Below are positions 9,809 through 17,886 of a DNA stretch of 64,000 nucleotides, piece after piece. This DNA is from Panacagrimonas perspica. Its GTDB lineage: Bacteria > Pseudomonadota > Gammaproteobacteria > Nevskiales > Nevskiaceae. The notes beneath the pieces were generated by a model. The model saw nothing but the letters and a program-made list of their open reading frames with translations. It did no database searches and had not been told where the DNA came from. Position numbers and translations under genes: made by a program. Every line of letters begins with the position of its first letter. Position 1 is the stretch's first letter. The stretch lies in contig NZ_SOBT01000009.1 in the NCBI RefSeq assembly GCF_004364935.1, positions 902,398 to 966,397 on the forward strand. Direction: 5' to 3'.

Positions 9809-10540
9809 TCAACCCGAAATCCACTCCGGCGGGCGAGGCGGCGCCGTTCGCACGCCTCGTTTGGCGCGCATCTGCGTGGCGATCAATCGAGCCCAGACGC
9901 CGAGGAAATGCTGGCTGTCCGCGGCGGTCACGGACGCGCGTTCGCCCGCAGCCAGCCCGCTCATCAGCCAGTGCGTCAGCACGAACAGATCGCGTGGCGT
10001 CTCGACGTTTTCACCGCGCTTCTCGAAGTAATGGACGATCGCGCCATCGATCGTGCGCATCGTCCGCTCGGACAACGTTTGCATGGCGCGGGCCAGTTCG
10101 GGATCGTGCTTGGCGGCCGCAATCAGCTCGAAATACGCGCCGAACTGGCGCGTGCCGTAGATCGCTTTCCACGCGCCGTCGACGACTGCCGCGACGCGAT
10201 TTTCGTCCTCCGCGATCGCCAACAACATCTCACCGAGCACCCGGTACGCGCGCCGCATCAGGAACTCGGTCGCTTCCAGGATCAGTGCGTTCTTCGTCGG
10301 GAAGTGGTGCAGATGCGCTCCGCGCGACACGCCGGCCCTGCGCACGATGGAGCTCACCGTCGTTCCCGCATAACCGTCGTTCGTCAGGCAGTGCAAGGTC
10401 GCGTCGATCAGGCGCTTGCGCATCGCGTCGCTGCGTTCGGTCTGGGTGCGGCGCGCACCTTCGGTGGCGCTCGCCCGGGTACCCGAGGCGGCCCGCGCGC
10501 GGGGCCGCGAAGTCGACGTGGAAGAGGGGACTCGAGGCAC
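9809..10540 (-). CDS. TetR-family transcriptional regulator
   Basis: A 243-residue repressor-type regulator. After a basic, disordered N-terminus, the TetR_N DNA-binding domain spans about residues 40-85: MRKRLIDATLHCLTNDGYAG, TTVSSIVRRAGVSRGAHLHHF and PTKNALILEA are the typical three-helix pattern. The C-terminal ligand/dimer domain (about 95-235) is divergent and gives no ligand. It is transcribed away from the acyl-CoA dehydrogenase gene, with a 26-bp palindrome in the shared intergenic region, so it most likely represses that gene, and perhaps its own, until a CoA-ester or related ligand binds. The start could be further inside, at the ATG before RKRLI. Confidence 0.9.
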   Translation of the reverse strand: MPRVPSSTSTSRPRARAASGTRASATEGARRTQTERSDAMRKRLIDATLHCLTNDGYAGTTVSSIVRRAGVSRGAHLHHFPTKNALILEATEFLMRRAYRVLGEMLLAIAEDENRVAAVVDGAWKAIYGTRQFGAYFELIAAAKHDPELARAMQTLSERTMRTIDGAIVHYFEKRGENVETPRDLFVLTHWLMSGLAAGERASVTAADSQHFLGVWARLIATQMRAKRGVRTAPPRPPEWISG

Positions 10541-10557
10541 GAATGGCCGCCGCGCGA

Positions 10558-10587
10558 TTGACAGGAATGGACGCGGTCATGTTACAT
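10558..10587 (+). promoter_or_regulatory. Sigma70-like promoter for the acyl-CoA dehydrogenase gene
   Basis: A perfect TTGACA at 10558-10563 is followed after 18 bases by TTACAT at 10582-10587. The -10 lies inside the TetR palindrome, so repressor binding would block polymerase directly. The dehydrogenase start is about 100 bases downstream. Confidence 0.6.
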
Positions 10588-10607
10588 ACAGTACGTACTG
10601 CATGTAA
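10582..10607 (+). promoter_or_regulatory. 26-bp near-perfect palindrome, likely TetR operator
   Basis: The sequence from TTACAT to ATGTAA, centred on CAGTACGTACTG, equals its reverse complement except for one symmetric pair (positions 7 and 20 of the repeat). It sits between the divergent TetR and acyl-CoA dehydrogenase genes, 41 bases from the TetR start. TetR dimers commonly bind such sites; assignment to this regulator is inference from position. Confidence 0.8.
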
Positions 10608-10688
10608 ACGAGACGTTCCAACGCTCTCGTTACGGGCGGTCTCCCTCTTGTTTCCCATCCCTCATTCAACCGACTTTCGGAGCGTCCG

Positions 10689-11828
10689 ATGATTCCCCGC
10701 ACCCTGTTCAACGCCGAGCACGACGACTTCCGCAAGACCGTGCGGCGCTTCTTCGAAACCGAGGTCGTGCCGAATCGCGAGGCCTGGGAAGAACAGCAGC
10801 ACGTCGATCGCAAGATCTGGAACAAGGCCGGCGAACTGGGCTTGCTTTGCGTGACGATGCCCGAGGAGTTCGGCGGGCTGGGCGTGGATCGCAGCTACAG
10901 CGTCATCCTGATGGAAGAGCAGAGCTACTCGGGCGATTCCGGCACGGGCTTCTCGCTGCATTCCGACATCGTCGCCAACTACATCAACAATTTCGGCAGC
11001 AAGGAACAGAAGGCGCAGTGGCTGCCGAAGATGGCCAGCGGCGAGATCATCGGTGCCATCGCGATGACCGAGCCGGGCACCGGTTCCGACCTGCAGGCCG
11101 TGAAGACCACGGCCGTTGCCGACGGCGACGACTACGTGCTCAACGGCAGCAAGATCTTCATCACCAATGGATACCTCTCGGACGTCGTCGTCGTGGTCGC
11201 CCGTACCGGCAATTCGGGGGAAGGCTCCAAGGACATCTCGTTGCTGCTGGTCGAAGCGGATCGCGCCGGTTTCACGAAAGGCAAGCCGCTGAAGAAAGTC
11301 GGCATGAAGGCGCAGGACACCTGCGAACTGTTCTTCGAGAACGTGCGGGTGCCCAAGGCCAACCGTCTGGGCATGGAAGGCATGGGCTTCATCATGCTGA
11401 TGAAGGAGCTCGCCTGGGAGCGCCTAATGATCGCCATCACCTCGGTGGCCGGTGCCGAGGCCGCGCTGAAGCACACGCTGGAATACACCCGCAGCCGCAA
11501 GGTCTTCGGCAAGCCGGTGGCGACGTTCCAGAACACGCGATTCAAGCTCGCCGAGATGAAAGCGGAGCTGTCGATCGCGCGCGTGTATGTCGACAAGTGC
11601 ATCGAGATGCAGCTCAAGAACAAGCTGGGCGTCGACGACGCCGCGACGGCGAAATACTGGACGTCGGACCTGATGGGCAAGGTCATCGACGAGTGCGTGC
11701 AGCTGCATGGCGGCTACGGCTACATGCTGGAGTACCCGATCGCGCGTGCGTGGATCGACTCGCGTGCGCAGCGCATCTACGGCGGCACCAACGAGATCAT
11801 GAAGGAATTGATCGCGCGCACGATGTGA
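10689..11828 (+). CDS. Acyl-CoA dehydrogenase, long-chain (LCAD)-like
   Basis: A 379-residue flavoenzyme that oxidises an acyl-CoA at the alpha-beta position. FAD/substrate motifs AMTEPGTGSDL (about 123-133) and the C-terminal RIYGGTNEIMKELIAR are characteristic. The C-terminal motif has Gly where medium-chain enzymes carry the catalytic Glu (YEGT). As in LCAD and isovaleryl-CoA dehydrogenase, the base is probably the Glu in the helix motif LAWERLMIA, here Glu244. Overall motif order and length match LCAD. It is the first plus-strand gene after the TetR operator and is probably derepressed with the CaiB-type gene 100 bases downstream. Confidence 0.94.
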   Translation: MIPRTLFNAEHDDFRKTVRRFFETEVVPNREAWEEQQHVDRKIWNKAGELGLLCVTMPEEFGGLGVDRSYSVILMEEQSYSGDSGTGFSLHSDIVANYINNFGSKEQKAQWLPKMASGEIIGAIAMTEPGTGSDLQAVKTTAVADGDDYVLNGSKIFITNGYLSDVVVVVARTGNSGEGSKDISLLLVEADRAGFTKGKPLKKVGMKAQDTCELFFENVRVPKANRLGMEGMGFIMLMKELAWERLMIAITSVAGAEAALKHTLEYTRSRKVFGKPVATFQNTRFKLAEMKAELSIARVYVDKCIEMQLKNKLGVDDAATAKYWTSDLMGKVIDECVQLHGGYGYMLEYPIARAWIDSRAQRIYGGTNEIMKELIARTM

Positions 11829-11883
11829 CGATTCGTCCGCGGCCGCTCGGTTGAACGCCGGCGGTCGCGATCGTCGAGGGAAA

Positions 11884-11908
11884 ACCCCCGGGGTTCACCC
11901 GGGCTACG
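11884..11908. repeat. GC-rich palindromic intergenic segment
   Basis: AACCCCCGGGGTT is self-complementary and is followed by CACCCGGGCTACG. It resembles dispersed extragenic palindromes rich in CCCGGG that are frequent in proteobacterial genomes. Only one clear copy is in this window, so the call is tentative. Confidence 0.3.
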
Positions 11909-11930
11909 TCAGATGCGAAATCCCGAGTCC

Positions 11931-13046
11931 ATGTCCCTTAATCCGTTGCTGACTGGCGTCCGTGTTCTGGACCTCTCCCGCCTGCTGCCCGGCCCGTTCT
12001 GCTCGCTCTATCTGGCGCAGCTCGGGGCCGAGGTGATCAAGATCGAGGAGCCGAACGGCGGCGATTACGCGCGCGCGTTGTCGGCAGACCTGTTCGACAT
12101 CGTCAATCGCGGCAAGAAGTCCGTGACGCTGGATCTGCGTAAGCCGGCGGACCGCGACGCGTTCCTGGAATTAGCGAAGACCGCCGACGTGGTGCTCGAA
12201 TCGTTCCGGCCGGGCGTGATGGACAAGCTCGGCTGCGGATTCGAGGCGGTGCGCGCGGTCAATCCGCGCATCGTCTTCGCTGCGCTCACCGGCTACGGCC
12301 ACACGGGCCCGTACCGCGAGCGCGCGGGGCATGACATGAACTACCGCGGCTACGCCGGCGAGCTCGACCAGGTGGGCGCAACGGGACAGGCGCCGGCGCC
12401 CGGCAACTGCCAGGTGGCGGATCTCGCGGGCGGCGCGCTGACCTGCCTTGCCGGAATTCTTGCGGCCCTGTTGGGGACGCGCGCCTCGGGCGTGGGCACC
12501 TTCGTCGACGCCGCGATGCTCGATGGCACGATGGCGCTGCAGGTGATCGCGCTGTCGACCGTGCGCCAGATGGGCCAGTCGCAGCCGCGCGGCGAGGATT
12601 TCCTCACCGGGGCGATGCCGAACTACGCCGTCTACGAATGCGCCGACGGCAAGCACCTCGCGGTCGGCGCGCTCGAGCCGAAGTTCTTCCACGAAGTCGT
12701 GCGCGCCGTGAACCGGCCCGACCTGCTGAAGCTCCCGATGGCCGCAGGTCCGAAGGGGCAGCCGCTGCGGCAGGCACTGGTCGAATTGTTCAAATCGAAG
12801 TCGCGTGACGAGTGGGAGCGCGAACTGGCGCATCTCGACACCTGCGTCTCGGGCGTGTTGACCCCCGCCGAAGCGCTGCAGAACGAGCAGGTGAAAGCAC
12901 GGGGCCTTGTCGAGATGCAGAACGGAAAGCCGGTGTTCGGATTTCCGGTGAAATTCAGCCATGCCTGCACGCACACGGGCACAAGTCCCAAGCTCGGTGC
13001 GGACAACGCCGCGGTGTTGCCGGCGCGAAAGGGAGTGACCGCATGA
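11931..13046 (+). CDS. CaiB/BaiF-family CoA transferase or alpha-methylacyl-CoA racemase
   Basis: A 371-residue class III CoA-transferase fold protein. The start LTGVRVLDLSRLLPGPFCS and the GAEVIKIEEPNGGDYAR motif that binds CoA are textbook. The motif AGHDMNY and the following CQVADLAGGAL are those of alpha-methylacyl-CoA racemase, whose catalytic His and Asp lie in these two segments; this favours racemisation of a 2-methyl-branched acyl-CoA over CoA transfer. Start at ATG 11931 is preferred over 11913 because it leads directly into the conserved N-terminus. The stop overlaps the start of the acetoacetate-decarboxylase-like gene (ATGA), indicating translational coupling. Confidence 0.9.
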   Translation: MSLNPLLTGVRVLDLSRLLPGPFCSLYLAQLGAEVIKIEEPNGGDYARALSADLFDIVNRGKKSVTLDLRKPADRDAFLELAKTADVVLESFRPGVMDKLGCGFEAVRAVNPRIVFAALTGYGHTGPYRERAGHDMNYRGYAGELDQVGATGQAPAPGNCQVADLAGGALTCLAGILAALLGTRASGVGTFVDAAMLDGTMALQVIALSTVRQMGQSQPRGEDFLTGAMPNYAVYECADGKHLAVGALEPKFFHEVVRAVNRPDLLKLPMAAGPKGQPLRQALVELFKSKSRDEWERELAHLDTCVSGVLTPAEALQNEQVKARGLVEMQNGKPVFGFPVKFSHACTHTGTSPKLGADNAAVLPARKGVTA

Positions 13047-13753
13047 ACGATGTTGTCCACGCCGTGGCGCCGCAAGAAGTCGACACGGACAGCGGCATCG
13101 CGCTCGCACCCTCGCCCTGGGACCTCGCCGGGCAGGGCTACATGTTCGCGCTCTGGATGCCGCAGGACGTGCTCGATCACGCCAGCTTCATCCTGCCGCA
13201 GACACCGCGCGCAGGGCGTGGGCGCATCGCGTTCGCGATGTTCGTCGACTACGCCAGCAGCGACGTTGGTCCGTACCACGAGCTGCTCTACATCCCGGGG
13301 AAGCTGCGCTTCGGAGACGAGGCGCGGCTGTCGATCTCCCGCATCTTCGTGTCGAGCCAGGCCTCGGTCGTGAACGGCCGATTGAACTGGGGAATCCCGA
13401 AGGATCGGTGCGACTTCGACGTTCACTACGGATCGCGAGATCAGATTTCACTGCGTACCGACGACGGCCGTCGATTCGCGGAGATGGAACTGGAAGCCTT
13501 CGGCCCGCGACTTCCGGCGCCGATGCAGTGGACGCCGAGGTCCTGGCGCACGCTGTCGCAGGTACGCGACGGCAAGCGCTTCACGTACGTGCCGGAAGCC
13601 AGCGGGCACTTCCGCTTCGCACGCGTGCGCAACTGGCGATTCGATCCGGCGGTGTTCCCGGACCTGACGCAGGGCCGGGTGCTGGCGGCGATGAAGATCA
13701 CCGACTTCCGGATGCGCTTCCCGGTGTCGCGGATAGAATCCTCCGCGGTCTGA
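13043..13753 (+). CDS. Acetoacetate decarboxylase-like protein
   Basis: A 236-residue protein of the acetoacetate decarboxylase (ADC) superfamily. Supporting segments are PYHELLYIPGKLRF, ISRIFVSSQASVVNGR and LNWGIPKDRCDF. The Lys in WGIPK corresponds by position to the Schiff-base lysine of ADC. The residue next to it is Asp, whereas classical ADC has a second Lys that lowers the pKa, so decarboxylase activity cannot be assumed; the fold also hosts aldolases and dehydratases. It is translationally coupled to the racemase-like gene and so probably acts on the same or a neighbouring intermediate. It ends 14 bases before a convergent hydrolase gene. Confidence 0.8.
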   Translation: MNDVVHAVAPQEVDTDSGIALAPSPWDLAGQGYMFALWMPQDVLDHASFILPQTPRAGRGRIAFAMFVDYASSDVGPYHELLYIPGKLRFGDEARLSISRIFVSSQASVVNGRLNWGIPKDRCDFDVHYGSRDQISLRTDDGRRFAEMELEAFGPRLPAPMQWTPRSWRTLSQVRDGKRFTYVPEASGHFRFARVRNWRFDPAVFPDLTQGRVLAAMKITDFRMRFPVSRIESSAV

Positions 13754-13767
13754 GCGGAGCCGCCCCG

Positions 13768-14619
13768 CTAGGCGGTCCCCTCGAGGATCAACTGCGCCAC
13801 CGCTTCCGGGTCGTCCCACATCGGGACGTGGCCCCAGCCGCGAGGTCTCAGCCAGCGCGTCTGCGCCGGCAGTTCGTCACGATGCTGGCAGCTTCGCGTG
13901 AGCAGCCAGTCGCGCGCGCCGAACGCGACCGTCACCGGAACGTGGATGCGTGAGCCGCCGGTGAAGCGTTCTGCGGCCGCCAGCGTGGTTTCGAATTCCG
14001 CCGCTTCGCGAAACACCTTGCCGATCGCGACGGCTTCTTCGGAGTCCACTCGCCATCCGCGCGAGGTCATCGGCAGCGCAAAGGCCAACGTGCGTCCGAT
14101 CGGCGAGTGCAGCAACCCGTCGGCCAGCCGAGGCATGCGTTTCACCAGCAGGCGCGTGGCTTTCAAGGTCAGACGCACCTGTGGCGGCGCGTGGCGGCCC
14201 GCCCACAGCCCGGCCGGCGACAAGGCGACGACCGAACGCGCCACGCCCTCGCGCGCTGCCACCAGTGCAAGTTGCCCGCCCAGCGAATTGCCGACGATGT
14301 CCACTGGCGTGTCGAGTCCCAGGTTCGCGAAGGTCTGCGTCAGCGAGGCGAGCAGGTTCTCGTGCGTGGGCGCCGTGCCCCGCGGAAGAGAAGGCGACTG
14401 GCCGAAACCCGCCAGATCGAACGCCAATACGCGACGATGGACCGCAAGGCGATCCAGCACCGGGGCCCACGATGCGTGGGACAGACCGATGCCGTGCAGC
14501 AAAATCAGCGGGCGGCCGGAGCCGCGTTCGACGTAATGCCAGGTGGTCGACAAGCGAGATTTCCGTGATTCGAGCCAGGGCCACGAATGATACGGCTCGT
14601 GTGCGAACCGGCCTCGCAC
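13768..14619 (-). CDS. Alpha/beta-fold hydrolase
   Basis: A 283-residue hydrolase. The oxyanion segment LILLHGIGLSHASW, strand motif RVLAFDLAGFGQS and nucleophile elbow VGNSLGGQLAL place Ser in the classic GxSxG. The acid is likely the Asp of FGARDWLLT and the base the His of GWGHVPMWDDP near the C-terminus. The GTG at 14619 is used with a GGAACGGA-like ribosome site upstream; a TTG at 14553 is a shorter alternative giving 261 residues. It diverges from the DUF1302 gene and converges with the ADC-like gene. An ester or ring-cleavage-product hydrolase is possible, but the substrate is unknown. Confidence 0.88.
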   Translation of the reverse strand: MRGRFAHEPYHSWPWLESRKSRLSTTWHYVERGSGRPLILLHGIGLSHASWAPVLDRLAVHRRVLAFDLAGFGQSPSLPRGTAPTHENLLASLTQTFANLGLDTPVDIVGNSLGGQLALVAAREGVARSVVALSPAGLWAGRHAPPQVRLTLKATRLLVKRMPRLADGLLHSPIGRTLAFALPMTSRGWRVDSEEAVAIGKVFREAAEFETTLAAAERFTGGSRIHVPVTVAFGARDWLLTRSCQHRDELPAQTRWLRPRGWGHVPMWDDPEAVAQLILEGTA

Positions 14620-14794
14620 ATGTCATCCGTTCCAGCGAGGCGGCTCATGCCGCAACTGCTGCACGCTCGGACGCGCGCCGACTCGACCGGAGCATCCTGT
14701 TGCGACTCGTCGGGCATCGCTCATAATCCCGCTCGACCGGCGTCGATGGGATAGACGACGCGCAGAGTCAGATTCCAACGGGGGAGAAGGGGGA

Positions 14795-17392
14795 ATGAAC
14801 ATGCGAGACGTCTCGACGGCAATTCGCGGGGCATGGCTGCTGGGCGCCATGCTGGCCCTCAGCGCCACGACGGCGCAGGCCATCAATTTCAATTTCGGCT
14901 CGCAGGGCGAGGCCACGATCAACACGACGATCACGGTCGGCTCCGGTTGGCGCATGGAGAACCGGGCGAGCGACCTCGTCGGCAAGGCCAACCTCAATCC
15001 CAACGTCTGCGCCGGCCAGTACCAGTCCTGCCAGGGCCTGTTCCGCGACCAGTCGTTCCCGGCGGCCCGGCTCACGGCCGCGCCTGGCCAGTTCTCGCCG
15101 AACTTCGACGACGGCAACTGGAACTACGACAAGGGCGACGTCTTCTCCGCCGTGGCCAAGGCCACGCAGGACATCACGCTGACCTGGGGCGACTACGGCT
15201 TCTTCATGAAGTCGCTGTTCTTCTACGACGCGCGCAACAACGACTTCACCGAGTACCACCCCAACATCATCACGCGCGAGAACTATCTCGACGTGGGCCT
15301 GAGCCCGGGCGATCCGAATGCAGGACTGCTGGTGCTCAACCCCATCCAGTACGGCCCCGGCCGCCCCGAGCGCTTCGAGCGTCGCGGCGGCGAGCTGCTG
15401 TCGCAGGTAGGCGCCAACTACCAGCTCCTCGACGCGTACTTCTTCGGCAAGGTGGCGCTGACCGATGACAAGGACCTGACGATCAAGCTGGGCCGGCAGA
15501 TCGTGAACTGGGGCGAGTCGACGCTGCTGGTCATCAACTCGATCAACCAGGCGCAGCCGGTGTCTGCCTCCAACTTCGGCCGCATCGGTTTCCAGGTGGA
15601 AGAAGTCTTCACGCCGGTGGGCATGGCCTACGCCAGCTTCGAGCCGTTCCAGAACGCCACGATCGAGGCCTACTACCAGCTCGAATGGCAGCCCGTCGAA
15701 GCACCCGCGCCGGGCAGCTTCTTCTACCTGTCGGACGTCATCGGCACCGACAACGCCGTGAACCAGGCCTACGTGCATTTCGGCGGATCTGCCGAAGATC
15801 CGGAAGGCCTGGGCACGCCGCTGTACAACCCGCTGTCGGGTGTGACGCCCACGTCGCTGAAGGTCGATCGCCTGAAGGACAACGAGGCGCGCGACAGCGG
15901 CCAGTACGGCATCGCGTTCCGCTACTACGCCGAGAACTTCAACAACGGCACCGAGTTCGCGTTCTATTTCATGAACTACCACTCGAAGCTGCCGTACGTG
16001 AGCACGTTCGCCACGCAGGCGAGCTGCGCACGCCGCGAAGGCAACGCGCTGGGTATCGACGCCTACGACACCGTCAGCTTCCTGGCGACCTGCCCGGATC
16101 TTCCGGTGCTCGCCGGCAGTCCTTATCTGGCGGCCTCGGACGCGGTGCCGCTCGACACGGTCAAGCTGCTCACCGAATACCCGGAAGACATCAAGCTGTT
16201 CGGCGTGAGTTTCAACAGCACCGTGAACCTGTTCGGTGCCGACCTTTCGCTGCAGGGTGAAGTGGCCTACCGCCCCGACCAGCCGCTGCAGATCGATGTC
16301 GAGGACCTCGTGTTCGCGGCCTTCGGTCCGACCCTGACGCGTTGCCACGACCGTTCGCTCGAACACAACCTGCTACCGGGACAGGCCGCCCTGGGCAGCG
16401 CCCTGCTCGACGGCCTTGTCAACAACCTCAATGCACTGGGCCTGCCGGTGGGCGTACCCAACCTGCTGTCCTCGTCGGGTTGCGTGGGCAGCACCAGCGG
16501 CATCGGCTACGGCCCCGACGGCGGCTTGATCCCCTACGCTCCCAGCGACGCGAATCCGCTGCTCGGCCCCGACACCTTCGACCTGCTGATCGGTCATGCG
16601 CCCGGATCGGCGCGCTCGTTCCCCGCGTTCGTCACGGCCTACCGTGGCACGCCGGTCGGCGAGAACGCGCCCTGCACCGCGGAGTTCATCGGCGAGCGCA
16701 AGCTCAACCCGGCGTCGGCCACCGACACGCGCGTCCGCAATCCCAACTTCAACGGCTATTCGCGCAGTGACGCGTGCTACATCCGCGGCTGGGAGACCTT
16801 CGACACCTTCAACTTCATCCTCGGCGCGACGCACGTCGCCGGTGCCACGGACAAGGTCAACATCGTCTTCGCCGACCAGATCATCACGCTGTTCGAAGTC
16901 GGCGCGATGTGGATCCCCAACCTGCCTGACCTCGACGAGTTGCAGATCGAAGCGCCGGGCACGTACACGCATGCGAGCGCGGGTGCCGACGGCAGCGGCG
17001 CGGACGGATCGCAGCAGGCTTGTTCCAAGAACCAGACCTGCGTGGTCGGCGCCGACGGCCTGCGCTTCAACCCGCACCAACAGGATCGCTCGCAGTTCGT
17101 CGACAAGGTGTCGTTCGGTTACGACATCATCCAGATCATCCGTTACGAGAGCGTTCTGCCCGGCATCTCGCTGCAGCCGCAGCTCATCTGGAAGCACGAC
17201 GTGTACGGCAACTCGCCCGGCCCGGGCGAGAACTTCATCAAGGATCGCCGCTCGCTGTTCACGCTTCTCGAGGCCCGCTACAAGTCCTCGCTGTCGGTCA
17301 ACGTCGGCTATCAGTTCTTCTTCGGCGCCGGCGAACAGAACCTGTACCGCGACAAGGATTTCGCGCAGTTCTACGTCAAGTACCAGTTCTGA
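14795..17392 (+). CDS. DUF1302-family outer-membrane protein
   Basis: An 865-residue secreted protein. A clear signal peptide (about residues 1-29, ending TTAQA) precedes FNFGSQGEATINTTITVGSGWRM-type sequence typical of DUF1302. The body is rich in alternating aromatic strands (KLGRQIVNWGEST, QYGIAFRYYAENF) and ends YFKYQF-like (YVKYQF), indicating an outer-membrane beta-barrel. A very strong ribosome site (GGGGGAGAAGGGGG) precedes the ATG. DUF1302 genes usually sit beside DUF1329 and lipid or hydrocarbon catabolic genes. No DUF1329 partner is present here, but the acyl-CoA enzymes upstream fit a role in uptake of hydrophobic substrates (inference). Confidence 0.9.
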   Translation: MNMRDVSTAIRGAWLLGAMLALSATTAQAINFNFGSQGEATINTTITVGSGWRMENRASDLVGKANLNPNVCAGQYQSCQGLFRDQSFPAARLTAAPGQFSPNFDDGNWNYDKGDVFSAVAKATQDITLTWGDYGFFMKSLFFYDARNNDFTEYHPNIITRENYLDVGLSPGDPNAGLLVLNPIQYGPGRPERFERRGGELLSQVGANYQLLDAYFFGKVALTDDKDLTIKLGRQIVNWGESTLLVINSINQAQPVSASNFGRIGFQVEEVFTPVGMAYASFEPFQNATIEAYYQLEWQPVEAPAPGSFFYLSDVIGTDNAVNQAYVHFGGSAEDPEGLGTPLYNPLSGVTPTSLKVDRLKDNEARDSGQYGIAFRYYAENFNNGTEFAFYFMNYHSKLPYVSTFATQASCARREGNALGIDAYDTVSFLATCPDLPVLAGSPYLAASDAVPLDTVKLLTEYPEDIKLFGVSFNSTVNLFGADLSLQGEVAYRPDQPLQIDVEDLVFAAFGPTLTRCHDRSLEHNLLPGQAALGSALLDGLVNNLNALGLPVGVPNLLSSSGCVGSTSGIGYGPDGGLIPYAPSDANPLLGPDTFDLLIGHAPGSARSFPAFVTAYRGTPVGENAPCTAEFIGERKLNPASATDTRVRNPNFNGYSRSDACYIRGWETFDTFNFILGATHVAGATDKVNIVFADQIITLFEVGAMWIPNLPDLDELQIEAPGTYTHASAGADGSGADGSQQACSKNQTCVVGADGLRFNPHQQDRSQFVDKVSFGYDIIQIIRYESVLPGISLQPQLIWKHDVYGNSPGPGENFIKDRRSLFTLLEARYKSSLSVNVGYQFFFGAGEQNLYRDKDFAQFYVKYQF

Positions 17393-17412
17393 CGCACCCG
17401 CTTCGATCGACC

Positions 17413-17435
17413 CGGCTGTCGTGCTCCGACAGCCG
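17413..17435 (+). other. Hairpin downstream of the DUF1302 gene
   Basis: A perfect 9-bp stem (CGGCTGTCG with CGACAGCCG) around a five-base loop lies 20 bases after the stop codon. It lacks a T-run; it may protect the mRNA 3' end or weakly terminate. Confidence 0.4.
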
Positions 17436-17553
17436 CGGTCGCTGTGGGGACTTCCTGCGCGGACAGATCGCAGCCAATCCGCTCGAGGCAAGTTGCCCGC
17501 GAGGCGCCGGCGGCGGGATCATCGCCTGCCGATCACCGACCTGAATGACCGCG

Positions 17554-17886
17554 ATGAACAAGCTCTGGTACGCGATGGCGTTCGCATCGTCTTTCGTGGT
17601 GTGTGCCTGCTCCGCGCCGATCGACGCAGGTGGCAAGAAGCCGGACTCGGGTGCCGCGCTGGCCGAACAGAAGGTGGCATCGCCTGAGTCGTCGACTCCC
17701 GCGTCTTCGCAGCCGCCCCTCGTCGGCGGAGATCGCGACGCGCACGGCTGCATCGCATCGGCGGGCTACCAGTGGTGCGAACGCACGGGCCGCTGCGAGC
17801 GATCGTGGGAACTCGCCAAGCAGGAAGGGTTCAGTCTCGACGAAGAGGGCTTCAAGGTCTTCTGTTCCACACCGCCAACCCAGTGA
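17554..17886 (+). CDS. Small putative lipoprotein with a Cys-rich C-terminal domain
   Basis: A 110-residue protein. The N-terminal hydrophobic segment ends FVVCACS, giving a plausible lipobox (V-C-A-C). A Ser/Pro-rich linker follows. The C-terminus has HGCIASAGYQWCERTGRCERSW, a short Cys-containing module seen in small secreted proteins. The three cysteines of this module may bind metal or form disulfides. The ATG at 17554 is favoured over 17545 because MNK leads into the signal sequence. The last codons overlap the GTG of the broken DUF4166-like gene (GTGA), suggesting the two were once translated together. Confidence 0.7.
   Translation: MNKLWYAMAFASSFVVCACSAPIDAGGKKPDSGAALAEQKVASPESSTPASSQPPLVGGDRDAHGCIASAGYQWCERTGRCERSWELAKQEGFSLDEEGFKVFCSTPPTQ

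Noticed and set aside
14768-16366. A 532-codon minus-strand ORF opposite the DUF1302 gene
   Set aside because: Shadow of a well-supported gene with signal peptide and strong ribosome site.
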